The position numbers were made by a program, and so were the translations under genes. Shown here one piece after another: positions 17,932 through 27,540 of a stretch of DNA of 64,000 nt. The DNA is from G963662265 sp963668545 (GTDB lineage: Bacteria > Spirochaetota > Spirochaetia > CADAEX01), in contig OY764868.1 in the NCBI GenBank assembly GCA_963668545.1, forward strand, positions 1,054,001 through 1,118,000, written 5' to 3'. The first letter of the stretch is position 1; every line of letters begins with the position of its first letter. The notes under the pieces are model-generated. The model ran no database searches and was not told where the DNA came from. It saw only the letters and a program-made list of their open reading frames with translations.

Positions 17932-18681
17932 ATGAATGAAAATATTTATGAAAGATACAAAATTATACGTAAAAGGTTAGAAAAAGATCACAATGATTTT
18001 ACTCCTCCTTTTGATATTCTTATAAATCATGTTGATGATTTTTTTAAATCGGAAGAATCAAGTGAATTAGAAAAATGGTTCTATTTATTACTTAATCAAT
18101 TTCCAAGTAGTAATACAAGACCTTATTTTGTTTTTCCACATGAAAAAGTTCTTATTAAAAACATTTATGATGATAGTAAACCATTTTATGAATATGAAAT
18201 AGATTATGCAGTTTATGGTGGAACAAGAAATAACGTTGTAAAAATAGCGATTGAGTGTGATGGATTACGATCTCATGGTAGAAAAAAAAGTAACAACGAA
18301 AGAAGAAAAGAAATTAATTTGCAATCAGCTGGCTGGTTTTTAATAAGAATAGGAAGTTATGAAATTCATTCTGAAATAGAAAAACTTGAAAAAAATGAAT
18401 ATTATATTTCTGAAATGATTTCTTCAATAGAAAAAGTAATTGAAATACAAACAAAGTTAATAAATTATGATTCATTTGTAGATGAAAAATTTAGAACTGA
18501 AATTACAGGATATCAATGGGGGTGGGTAAAATGTACAGAATGTGGGTTTAGGCAAATGGATATATTAAATCATAAAAAGAATAAATGTCGTAATTGTAAA
18601 AAAGATTTTTATAGGGATAGAAGTAATGATCCAAAAGAGGCATGGGAAGATGATGGATTATTGTATTTTAAAAACAGTTAA
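17932..18681 (+). CDS. Vsr/DUF559-like endonuclease with C-terminal zinc ribbon
   Basis: 249 residues. The middle has a PD-(D/E)xK/Vsr-type core: EYEIDYAVYG near 84-93, KIAIECDGLRSHG near 103-115, then RRKEINLQSAGWFLIRIGS, the usual Vsr/DUF559 order of acidic residues and the late arginine. The C-terminus has CTECGF and CRNCKKDF, a zinc ribbon that could bind DNA. AAGGA ribosome binding site. It is followed 19 bp later by a gene of unknown family in the same cassette. A restriction or defence role is inferred from the nuclease core and the neighbourhood; DNA repair (Vsr-like) is an alternative. Confidence 0.72.
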   Translation: MNENIYERYKIIRKRLEKDHNDFTPPFDILINHVDDFFKSEESSELEKWFYLLLNQFPSSNTRPYFVFPHEKVLIKNIYDDSKPFYEYEIDYAVYGGTRNNVVKIAIECDGLRSHGRKKSNNERRKEINLQSAGWFLIRIGSYEIHSEIEKLEKNEYYISEMISSIEKVIEIQTKLINYDSFVDEKFRTEITGYQWGWVKCTECGFRQMDILNHKKNKCRNCKKDFYRDRSNDPKEAWEDDGLLYFKNS

Positions 18682-18700
18682 AATAAATAAAAGGAAAAAA

Positions 18701-19465
18701 ATGGAAATAGAACAAATAAAAAATGAAATATTAAAATTCCTAGAGCCGATAAAAGAGTCCGGCTTAAATAGTTATGATTGGAGAGTTAATGAAAAAATAT
18801 TTTCTGAATATTTTATATTAAAAGATTTACCTAAAAAAAATCATATAGAGATGAATATTTGGTTAAGAAAATATCTGAATAAAAAAATAAATAATTCAAA
18901 AAATATAAATGAAAAAATAAAAATTGCTGAGTATTATATAAATAAATGGGGTGGAATAACTGGTTTTAAGAGTCATAAAAAAATTGTAGATAAATATGAT
19001 GAAAAAATTATTAGTGATGAATCTCCGTATAAAGAGTATGAATTCGAAAATATTAGTAGTTGGTCAAAATATCTTAGTATAGCTTATCCAAAATGGGCAG
19101 TTATTTATGATTCTAGAGTAGCATATTCTTTAAATTCCATAATTTTAATAAATAATATTAAATCTAAGATATTTCCTATGCCAACTAGCAGAAATAAAAA
19201 TATTACATTATTAGATATTGAAACAATTTTACTGACTAAAAAAATTAAGAATAATCAAGATGAAGAATATAAAAGTATAAAAGAAAAATATTTTTATGAT
19301 CCAAAAAAAGTTTATAATAATTATTTAGAATTAATGAAATTATTAGCAATTGAATTATATGGAAATAAAGAAGATATAATAAAAGTTGAAATGTTATTAT
19401 TTTCAATTGCAGATGAATTTATGGTAAATAAAGTGATTGATTATATAAGAATAGAAAATAATTAA
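18701..19465 (+). CDS. Unknown protein paired with the Vsr-like nuclease
   Basis: 254 residues from the ATG at 18701, preceded by AAAAGGAAAAAA; a longer frame from 18626 runs into the nuclease gene. Rich in lysine, asparagine and isoleucine. Recognisable patches are SSWSKYLSIAYPKWAVIYDSR around 115-135 and a following VAYSLN. I do not recognise the family. The patch resembles a nucleotide- or DNA-binding fold but no motif is decisive. Shares the transcript with the nuclease and ends 5 bp before attC7. Confidence 0.65.
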   Translation: MEIEQIKNEILKFLEPIKESGLNSYDWRVNEKIFSEYFILKDLPKKNHIEMNIWLRKYLNKKINNSKNINEKIKIAEYYINKWGGITGFKSHKKIVDKYDEKIISDESPYKEYEFENISSWSKYLSIAYPKWAVIYDSRVAYSLNSIILINNIKSKIFPMPTSRNKNITLLDIETILLTKKIKNNQDEEYKSIKEKYFYDPKKVYNNYLELMKLLAIELYGNKEDIIKVEMLLFSIADEFMVNKVIDYIRIENN

Positions 19466-19470
19466 AAAGA

Positions 19471-19570
19471 TAACAAAAAGTTGGAGCAGATTTAGCTTTT
19501 GTCATGCAAATTGCTTTCGCAATTTACACGCCAACCCTTCGGGACAGCTAAACAGCTCAACTTGGCGTTA
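19471..19570 (+). repeat. attC7, intact
   Basis: TAACAAAAAGTTGGAGC to GCTCAACTTGGCGTTA, 100 bp, stem GTCATGCAAATTGC / GCAATTTACACG. Its R''-L'' spacer carries no IS110-A, making it a free target. IS3 copy 3 begins 5 bp after it. Confidence 0.9.
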
Positions 19571-19640
19571 TGTTTCAGACTGCCCCACAAAAAGTGGACA
19601 CCTTCTATAGTTAGATTATAATGATAAGGGGAGTGTCTAA

Positions 19641-19949
19641 ATGGCAAGAAAAAAGGTACAGGCGTATACCGAAGAGTTTAGAAGAGAAGCTGTAAAACGA
19701 TCAGAAAAAGAGGGGAGTTCTGCAGCAAAAGTAGCAGAAGAACTGGGGATAAGTGCCCAGCAAATTTATAACTGGAAGCGTCAATTTAACAGACTGAGTG
19801 AAAAGCAATTTAATTCTTTAAACGGTGTTGATTACTCAAAAAATGAAAGTGAAGAAGTAAGAAAACTACGAAGAGAAATTAAGCGTTTAAAGGATGAAAA
19901 TGAATTCTTAAAAAAAGCTACTGCGTACTTTGCGAACGACCAGAAGTGA
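19641..19949 (+). CDS. IS3-family OrfA (copy 3)
   Basis: 102 residues, same as copy 1. Confidence 0.92.
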   Translation: MARKKVQAYTEEFRREAVKRSEKEGSSAAKVAEELGISAQQIYNWKRQFNRLSEKQFNSLNGVDYSKNESEEVRKLRREIKRLKDENEFLKKATAYFANDQK

Positions 19950-20812
19950 AGTACGCAATAATTAATAAATATGAAGGTCAATTTGAGATTACTCTGATGT
20001 GCCGACTTTTAGAAGTATCAAGATCAGGATATTACAAATGGAGAAGTAAAAAACCTGGGAAAAGACATCAATATAAAGCGAAGATCGAAGAATTGATTAA
20101 AAATACTTATGAAGATTTTAAAGCTCGATATGGTTCAAGAAGAATTGCAGAAGAATTAAATTCATTGGGTTGGAAATGTTCAATAAACTTCATAGCTAAA
20201 ATCATGCAGGAGAACGATATAAAGGCCTTGAATGGAAAGGGCTTTAAATATAGCAGAAAAAGCCTGTCAATGAATAATGTATCAGATAACATTTTGTGGA
20301 GAGATTTTACAGCAACGAATCCGAATAAAAAATGGACTACAGATATTACGTATATTTGGGTAAGAAACAAATGGATGTATTTGGCTACAGTTATGGATCT
20401 TTATTCGAGAAAAATAGTTGGCTGGGCATTAGATACAAGCATGACGGAAAATCTTGTAATTGAAGCATTATCGATAGCATTTGGAAGAAGAGAATACTCT
20501 GAAGGTCTAATACTTCATTCAGATAGAGGAGTTCAGTACCGAGCTCAGAAATATATAGATTTTGCACAATCAAAAGGTTGTCAGCTAAGTATGAGTAGAA
20601 GAGGAAACTGCTGGGATAATGCCCCAATGGAATCATTTTTCAGCAGATTAAAAGTAGAATTAATTTATCCAAATAACTATCAGAGTGTAGAAGAATTAAA
20701 AGCTGGTGTTTTTGAATACATCGAGATATTCTATAACAGGAAGAGAAAACATTCAGCAATTGGTTATTTAAGCCCTGCTGAATATGAAAAGCAAACAGCA
20801 ATAGCTGCATAG
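19946..20812 (+). CDS. IS3-family OrfB (copy 3)
   Basis: 288 residues. One substitution from copy 1, MCRLLEV for MCRVLEV near residue 21; catalytic residues intact. Confidence 0.92.
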   Translation: MKYAIINKYEGQFEITLMCRLLEVSRSGYYKWRSKKPGKRHQYKAKIEELIKNTYEDFKARYGSRRIAEELNSLGWKCSINFIAKIMQENDIKALNGKGFKYSRKSLSMNNVSDNILWRDFTATNPNKKWTTDITYIWVRNKWMYLATVMDLYSRKIVGWALDTSMTENLVIEALSIAFGRREYSEGLILHSDRGVQYRAQKYIDFAQSKGCQLSMSRRGNCWDNAPMESFFSRLKVELIYPNNYQSVEELKAGVFEYIEIFYNRKRKHSAIGYLSPAEYEKQTAIAA

Positions 20813-20924
20813 TTAGGTTGTCTACTTTTCATGGGGCACACCAGTTTACATGTACCTAAAAGCTAAAAAAATGCACCTGAATGTTTATACATGTCCCAAA
20901 AAAGCATAAAATAGGACAATAAAC

Positions 20925-20953
20925 TTGATTTGTGACCAAAAATAATGTAAAAT
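20925..20953 (+). promoter_or_regulatory. Promoter of the Fic gene
   Basis: TTGATT (20925-20930), 17-bp spacer, TAAAAT (20948-20953). The ATG of the Fic gene is only 8 nt beyond the -10 box and no Shine-Dalgarno sequence precedes it, so the transcript is probably leaderless. Confidence 0.6.
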
Positions 20954-20960
20954 AGTACAC

Positions 20961-22040
20961 ATGACCAATTTTAAACCAGAAAAACCATATAATGAATTAC
21001 CTTTTGTCCCGCCGAAAAAAGAAAAATATGAAACAATAGAATTATGGAAGCAGGAAAGTGCTGCAAGATCAGCTATTGCAGAGTTAAAAGGTATAGCTAA
21101 TATAATACCAAATCAATCAATATTGATAAATGCGATAATACTGCAAGAAGCAAAAGACAGCTCTGAAGTGGAAAATATAATAACAACAAGGGATAAATTA
21201 TATCAGGCAATATCTACTTCAAAAAAAATAGATGTAGCAACAAAAGAAGTAATGTTTTATAGAGAAGCATTATATGCCGGATGTGAAAAAATTGAAAAAC
21301 AAGGCTATCTTTCAATAAATGATATTATTGAAATTCAAAGAATATTACTCAAAAATGATGCAGGAATAAGAAAAACGCCAGGAACAACTTTATATAATGA
21401 TTTAACAAATACTGTAGTATATACTCCACCTGAAGGAATAGATGTAATTAATAACTTACTTAAAAATTTATTTGAATATTTAAATGATGAAGAGAATTCA
21501 TTAATGAAAATGGGCATATTACATTATCAGTTTGAAAGTATCCATCCATTTTATGATGGAAATGGAAGAACCGGTAGAATAATGAATATTCTTTACATGA
21601 TAATGAAAAATTATTTAGATATACCAATTTTATATTTAAGTTCTTATATCATAAAAAATAAGTCAGTTTATTATGAATTATTAAGAAATGTAACTAAAAA
21701 TGAAGATTGGGAAAATTGGTTACTATTTATTTTAAAAGGAGTTGAAGTAACCGCAACAGAAACATTAGAAAAAATTAAAGAAATAAGAATATTGCTGGAT
21801 ATGACAATAAATATTGTCAGAGAAAATCTTTCAAAAATATATTCAAAAGAATTAGTAGAATTATTGTTTGTTAATCCATATAGCAAAACAGAGTTTCTGG
21901 TAAATGAATTAAAAATTGAAAGAAAAGCTGCTTCAAGATATCTACATCAACTGGTAGATATAGGAATATTGGAATTAACAAAAATAGGAAAGGAAAATAT
22001 ATTTATTAATACTAAATTAATGGAAATATTAAAAAAATGA
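20961..22040 (+). CDS. Fic family protein, class II (AMPylator type)
   Basis: 359 residues. Fic core HPFYDGNGRTGR at 195-206 matches HPFx(D/E)GNGRxxR for AMP transfer. An N-terminal inhibitory helix motif SSEVEN at 67-72 fits (S/T)xxxE(G/N), so the protein should be self-inhibited (class II). A C-terminal winged-helix-like segment (YSKTEFLVNELKIERKAASRYLHQL) resembles the DNA-binding end of Fic/DUF4172-type proteins. Sole gene in its cassette; it ends 4 bp before the TAACA of attC8. The substrate is unknown; a toxin or regulatory role is inferred. Confidence 0.9.
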   Translation: MTNFKPEKPYNELPFVPPKKEKYETIELWKQESAARSAIAELKGIANIIPNQSILINAIILQEAKDSSEVENIITTRDKLYQAISTSKKIDVATKEVMFYREALYAGCEKIEKQGYLSINDIIEIQRILLKNDAGIRKTPGTTLYNDLTNTVVYTPPEGIDVINNLLKNLFEYLNDEENSLMKMGILHYQFESIHPFYDGNGRTGRIMNILYMIMKNYLDIPILYLSSYIIKNKSVYYELLRNVTKNEDWENWLLFILKGVEVTATETLEKIKEIRILLDMTINIVRENLSKIYSKELVELLFVNPYSKTEFLVNELKIERKAASRYLHQLVDIGILELTKIGKENIFINTKLMEILKK

Positions 22041-22049
22041 AACATAACA

Positions 22050-23612
22050 CATATAAGCCCCCGATAAGTCAATGACAAAATAGTATCCGGCCCCGAAAAT
22101 TATCGTTTCCAGTAATGAGAAAAGAGGAGATGAGAAATATTAAGCCATCCAATTCGAAATTCAAAGAATTATACAGAAGAGGATCTGTATCAAACACATA
22201 TAGAAGGTCATAATTAATATGCCTTAGAATTGATTCGGTACCTGAATGCTGCCTGATGCAAAAAGATAAGTCCGTATAAACGGCTATAGTTACTTGGGCA
22301 GGTCAGCACAGGACAGATCACTGTAATATTTCCTGCAGCTCTTTATATGTAAAAGGATCAGTGTACATGTCTAATCAAACAGACGGGATTCATGATATTC
22401 GGGTATGATGGCCATAGGCAGTCATTGCTGCAAATAATTAAGGTCATCAACAACCTCATCACATATTGATCCAGTTATGCGACAGGCTCATGTACACTAT
22501 CCCTGAAAAATCTATTAGCATCAAAAGGTTCTTTTCGTTTGAGCATGAAATAAACTGTCCTTGCCAGTTTTTGAGCAATTAGAGAAAGAGCTTTCCCTTT
22601 ACCATATCTTTTACTCAGCTGCTGCAGTAATTTTTTAGCCGGTTCATTGTTCCTCAGAAATAGAACAGCAGCCTCGCTGAAAGCCCATTTAAGATGAGCA
22701 TTTCCGATTTTATTATGTCCGCCTTTTACTCTTTTTCCTGCAGATTCATGAGAGCATTTAACAAGTCTTGCATATGAGATGAAATTTCCAACCTCTGAAA
22801 ACCTGTTAATATCATCTATTTCGTAGAGAATAACCAGTGATAAAATCGGTCCAATACCATGAACAGATCTTAAAAGATGGTATGACACCGGATCATGATG
22901 AACAGCATGCTTTTTTATATCAGACTCAATACCAATAAGAATTCTGTGATATGAATCCAGAAGCTCCATATCAGCCTCTATACTTTTCCTTGTATATTCA
23001 TTCTCAAACCGATTCTGTATATTTTGTCTGTTAGAAGCATGCAGAATATTCTTTTCAAAACTGCTTAAATTATATTGGGTATTTGTATTTTGGATATGAG
23101 CAAGTAAAGCTGACTGATGATGAATAAAATATTGTCTTCGTCGTAGAAGATCTCTTACAGCTCTCATTTTGCGTGGATATACATATGCCATTGGGAACAT
23201 CCCGCCGCGGATCATTGTTGCAATTTTAAATGAATCGATTTTATCATTTTTAGTTTTACCACCATGAATAGCTTTCATGTATAAGGCATGACCGAGTACA
23301 AAATTGATGTTGTTATCCTCTAAGCAGTCAGCGATCCAATACCAGGTAAATACACATTCTACACCAACGATAATATCATCATTGTATGGAGAGATAGCCT
23401 GCAATAAATTGTCAGGATTAGAATCCATATTTTTATGAAAGATTTTGTTTCCGTTATTATCAATGATGCAGATATACATTTTTCTTGCATGCAAATCAAT
23501 ACCGGCATAAAATTGATGTTGTGAATTATAAAATCTCATTAAGCTTCCTCCTGTATGGAATATTGTTATGTGGTAATTATACCGCACCTCGGGTAGGGGG
23601 CTTAATGAGTAT
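22050..23612 (-). mobile_element. IS110-A copy 5 inserted in attC8
   Basis: 1563 bp between TAACA (22045-22049) and CAATCAGTTGGAGC. Confidence 0.92.
22475..23539 (-). CDS. IS110-A transposase, copy 5
   Basis: 354 residues, same as copy 1. Confidence 0.92.
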   Translation of the reverse strand: MRFYNSQHQFYAGIDLHARKMYICIIDNNGNKIFHKNMDSNPDNLLQAISPYNDDIIVGVECVFTWYWIADCLEDNNINFVLGHALYMKAIHGGKTKNDKIDSFKIATMIRGGMFPMAYVYPRKMRAVRDLLRRRQYFIHHQSALLAHIQNTNTQYNLSSFEKNILHASNRQNIQNRFENEYTRKSIEADMELLDSYHRILIGIESDIKKHAVHHDPVSYHLLRSVHGIGPILSLVILYEIDDINRFSEVGNFISYARLVKCSHESAGKRVKGGHNKIGNAHLKWAFSEAAVLFLRNNEPAKKLLQQLSKRYGKGKALSLIAQKLARTVYFMLKRKEPFDANRFFRDSVHEPVA

Positions 23613-23710
23613 CAATCAGTTGGAGCAGATTTGACTTTTGTCACGGTTCTTGCAGAGCAAGAACACGCGCCAACCCTTGCGGGGCAGCCAAACAGCTCAA
23701 CTGGGCGTTA
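23613..23710 (+). repeat. attC8, 3' part (interrupted by IS110-A)
   Basis: AGTTGGAGC / GCTCAACT boxes, stem GTTCTTGC-agA-GCAAGAAC, end GGGCGTTA. IS3 copy 4 begins 5 bp later. Confidence 0.87.
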
Positions 23711-23780
23711 TCTACCAGACTGCCCCACAAAAAGTGGACACCTTCTATAGTTAGATTATAATGATAAGGGGAGTGTCTAA

Positions 23781-24089
23781 ATGGCAAGAAAAAAGGTACA
23801 GGCGTATACCGAAGAGTTTAGAAGAGAAGCTGTAAAACGATCAGAAAAAGAGGGGAGTTCTGCAGCAAAAGTAGCAGAAGAACTGGGGATAAGTGCCCAG
23901 CAAATTTATAACTGGAAGCGTCAATTTAACAGACTGAGTGAAAAGCAATTTAATTCTTTAAACGGTGTTGATTACTCAAAAAATGAAAGTGAAGAAGTAA
24001 GAAAACTACGAAGAGAAATTAAGCGTTTAAAGGATGAAAATGAATTCTTAAAAAAAGCTACTGCGTACTTTGCGAACGACCAGAAGTGA
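23781..24089 (+). CDS. IS3-family OrfA (copy 4)
   Basis: 102 residues, same as copy 1. Confidence 0.92.
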   Translation: MARKKVQAYTEEFRREAVKRSEKEGSSAAKVAEELGISAQQIYNWKRQFNRLSEKQFNSLNGVDYSKNESEEVRKLRREIKRLKDENEFLKKATAYFANDQK

Positions 24090-24952
24090 AGTACGCAATA
24101 ATTAATAAATATGAAGGTCAATTTGAGATTACTCTGATGTGCCGAGTTTTAGAAGTATCAAGATCAGGATATTACAAATGGAGAAGTAAAAAACCTGGGA
24201 AAAGACATCAATATAAAGCGAAGATCGAAGAATTGATTAAAAATACTTATGAAGATTTTAAAGCTCGATATGGTTCAAGAAGAATTGCAGAAGAATTAAA
24301 TTCATTGGGTTGGAAATGTTCAATAAACTTCATAGCTAAAATCAAGCAGGAGAACGATATAAAGGCCTTGAATGGAAAGGGCTTTAAATATAGCAGAAAA
24401 AGCCTGTCAATGAATAATGTATCAGATAACATTTTGTGGAGAGATTTTACAGCAACGAATCCGAATAAAAAATGGACTACAGATATTACGTATATTTGGG
24501 TAAGAAACAAATGGATGTATTTGGCTACAGTTATGGATCTTTATTCGAGAAAAATAGTTGGCTGGGCATTAGATACAAGCATGACGGAAAATCTTGTAAT
24601 TGAAGCATTATCGATAGCATTTGGAAGAAGAGAATACTCTGAAGGTCTAATACTTCATTCAGATAGAGGAGTTCAGTACCGAGCTCAGAAATATATAGAT
24701 TTTGCACAATCAAAAGGTTGTCAGCTAAGTATGAGTAGAAGAGGAAACTGCTGGGATAATGCCCCAATGGAATCATTTTTCAGCAGATTAAAAGTAGAAT
24801 TAATTTATCCAAATAACTATCAGAGTGTAGAAGAATTAAAAGCTGGTGTTTTTGAATACATCGAGATATTCTATAACAGGAAGAGAAAACATTCAGCAAT
24901 TGGTTATTTAAGCCCTGCTGAATATGAAAAGCAAACAGCAATAGCTGCATAG
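24086..24952 (+). CDS. IS3-family OrfB (copy 4)
   Basis: 288 residues. One substitution from copy 1, FIAKIKQEND for FIAKIMQEND near residue 85; DDE motifs intact. Confidence 0.92.
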   Translation: MKYAIINKYEGQFEITLMCRVLEVSRSGYYKWRSKKPGKRHQYKAKIEELIKNTYEDFKARYGSRRIAEELNSLGWKCSINFIAKIKQENDIKALNGKGFKYSRKSLSMNNVSDNILWRDFTATNPNKKWTTDITYIWVRNKWMYLATVMDLYSRKIVGWALDTSMTENLVIEALSIAFGRREYSEGLILHSDRGVQYRAQKYIDFAQSKGCQLSMSRRGNCWDNAPMESFFSRLKVELIYPNNYQSVEELKAGVFEYIEIFYNRKRKHSAIGYLSPAEYEKQTAIAA

Positions 24953-25943
24953 TTAGGTTGTCTACTTTTCATGGGGCACACCACTACCCCTTCGGGGGCA
25001 TATATATTGAAATGATATTATTTAATAAATTAAAAAATAGGGAATATTTATGTCTGATAAAAAATCTGAAGTAATTTTTAATATTGAAAATGATACTTAC
25101 ATTGGAAAAATTGAATATGGATATAATAATTGGATAAAACTTACTTTTTTAACAAATAACCTGATAATAAATAAACCAGAAAAGGAACTTGAAATTGAAA
25201 TTATATATGGTGCCATCAAGAATGAAAGTGGAACTTTTTTATTATATAATTCAACAATGTATTTAAATCATTTTTCTACTAATAACTTATACGAGTATAC
25301 TATTCTTTCTGCATATGGAATTTTCGGATCAATCGATAATGAATTTGATTTAAAATATATTAATAGTTTTGGATTTCAATTTGATAAACTCCATGAATGG
25401 ATTGGAATGAAAAATATTTCGATGGAAATAAATGAAAAACAAAACAAGTATGCCCTCAAAGTTGATATGGAAGATGAAAATGAAATAAAAATATCTGAAA
25501 ATAAATATATCAAAATGAGGCATTATAATACAGTTCCTTTAGGTATTCAAAACAATGGAGAATATACTGTAAAACAAAATAGTTCTTTTGAATATAAAAT
25601 AAATTCTGAGATAAATATAAAAACAATAAAGAAACATTTTAATATTCTACGTCAGATTATTATGTTTTGTTGTGATAAACCAATTAATATTAAAAATGCC
25701 TATGTGAATTATAAAAATAGAGATAATGTAAAGCAGTTTAAAATATATTTTCGGTCGGAAAATTATGATGATACAAAAATATTAAATCCACTCGTGACAT
25801 ATAATAAATTTTTTCAAAATGTTGAAGTTATTTATTCAAGATGGGAAGAAATGAATGAAAAAGTAAAATATATAAGTTATTTTTATTCTTCATATTATTC
25901 TACTAAATTTATAGATCAAAAACTTACTGGTTTGATAACAATT

Positions 25944-27150
25944 TGAACAGTGATGGTATTCACCTGACAGTTGCATAAAAAAATAGTGACCATCAGTCAC
26001 CCGAAAGATATAATGTTTTTAACCACAAAAACTAATATCAGGAGGACACAATGGTCACAAACAAAAATGTAACACAAAAGGCAGCAAGACGAAAGATGAA
26101 CATGCTGGAGCTTGCGGAAGAAATGGGAAATGTAAGTAAAGCATGTAAAATCATGGGATATTCCAGACAGCAGTTTTATGAAATCAGGCGTAATTATCAA
26201 ACATACGGATCCCAAGGATTACTTGATAAATTACCTGGAGCAAAAAATCCACATCCAAACAGAGTTTCAGAAGAAGTTGAAAAAGCTATCATGGATTATT
26301 CTTTAAAGAATCCTTCACATGGATGCGTTAGAGTTTCTCAGCAGTTGAGTCTTATGAGTATACAGGTTAGCTCTGGTGGAGTAAGAGGAGTCTGGCAACG
26401 GAACAATCTTGAAACCAAGTATCAAAGACTCATGAGGTTGGAAGAATACTGTCGAGGAAAGAAAATAGAATTAACTGAAGACCAGGTTAAAATGCTCGAA
26501 AGATTTGATCCAGAGTTCAAAGAAAGGCATATAGAGACAAGATTTACAGGAGATTTGGTATCAATAGATACGTTCCTTGTTGGAACGCTAAAGGGAGTAG
26601 GTAAAGTATATCTTCAAACTGTAATCGATTGTCATAGCAGATATTCATGGGGAAGGCTTTATACAAATAAACTTCCAGTAACAGCAGTACATGTTTTAAA
26701 TAATGATGTATTACCATTTTTTGAAGAGAATAATATAAAAGTCGAGACTGTATTAACCGACAATGGACGGGAATACTGTGGTAGAAAAGATCATCATCCG
26801 TTTGAATTATTCTTACAGCTTGAAGAAATAGAGCATCGAACAACAAAAGTCAGAAGACCACAGAGTAATGGGTTTGTTGAGAGAATGCATCGGACATTAC
26901 TGGATGAGCATTTCAGGATAAAGGGCCGTGAAAAGTTTTATGAAGCTTTAACAGAAATGCAGGATGATCTTGAGAAATATCTAGTTTATTACAATGAGAA
27001 AAGAGCTCATCAGGGAAGAAATATGAAGGGGAGAACACCTAAACAGGCCTTCTTTGACGGAATTAAAAAGAGTAAAAAAAGCGGAGATGCCGCTTAATAA
27101 AAACACTATCTTTCGGGACTGAGTGTCAGGTGAATACTGTACCAATACAA
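25944..27150 (+). mobile_element. IS481-A copy 2
   Basis: 1207 bp with target duplication ACAATT (25938-25943 and 27151-27156). Inserted in the coding frame of the HEPN gene. Confidence 0.92.
26051..27097 (+). CDS. IS481-A transposase, copy 2
   Basis: 348 residues, same as copy 1. Confidence 0.92.
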   Translation: MVTNKNVTQKAARRKMNMLELAEEMGNVSKACKIMGYSRQQFYEIRRNYQTYGSQGLLDKLPGAKNPHPNRVSEEVEKAIMDYSLKNPSHGCVRVSQQLSLMSIQVSSGGVRGVWQRNNLETKYQRLMRLEEYCRGKKIELTEDQVKMLERFDPEFKERHIETRFTGDLVSIDTFLVGTLKGVGKVYLQTVIDCHSRYSWGRLYTNKLPVTAVHVLNNDVLPFFEENNIKVETVLTDNGREYCGRKDHHPFELFLQLEEIEHRTTKVRRPQSNGFVERMHRTLLDEHFRIKGREKFYEALTEMQDDLEKYLVYYNEKRAHQGRNMKGRTPKQAFFDGIKKSKKSGDAA

Positions 27151-27540
27151 ACAATTATAGAAACCATGTTTGGAAAATACTTCACTGATACTAAAATGGA
27201 TACAAAGGAATATAGAAAGCATATTAATGAAATCCTTGAATATTTACCTGAGGAATTTTCAGAAGAAGTAAAAAATGCATTAAATGATAGAAATAGACTT
27301 AGTTTAAGAATGAGATTAGAAAAAATATCAATATACTCAAAAAATGAAGATGAATACAATGAATTAATACCAGATATAATAAAATTTAGAAATAATATTG
27401 CTCATGGAAGAGGATTGGAAAATTTTACAATAGAAGCAATAGTTAAAATGCATGATATAATGAAAAATATTTTCAATAATTTTGTGTTAGAAATAATAAC
27501 AAAAACTGATGAGCAAAATAATTCAATAAATTAGATAACA

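Larger units (their letters stand above)
19576..20843 (+). mobile_element. IS3-family element copy 3
   Basis: 1268 bp. Target duplication GTTT (19572-19575 and 20844-20847), directly after GTTAT of attC7. Confidence 0.92.
23716..24983 (+). mobile_element. IS3-family element copy 4
   Basis: 1268 bp. Target duplication CTAC (23712-23715 and 24984-24987), directly after GTTAT of attC8. The cassette continues with CCCCTTCGGGGG, a small leader hairpin. Confidence 0.92.
25050..27534 (+). pseudogene. ApeA-like HEPN protein split by IS481-A
   Basis: The 5' part is 25050-25943 (298 codons). The first bases of IS481-A supply a TGA stop. The 3' part is 27157-27534. The 6-bp duplication ACAATT flanks the element, and joining the parts gives one frame of about 423 residues. 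The N-terminal half resembles the ApeA N-terminal domain (beta-rich, IGKIEYGYNNWIKL...). The C-terminal part is a HEPN domain with the RNase motif RNNIAHG (R-x4-H). ApeA-type proteins are single-gene anti-phage abortive-infection factors. The assignment is by pattern, not alignment. The encoded defence is presently inactive unless the element excises precisely. Confidence 0.72.
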
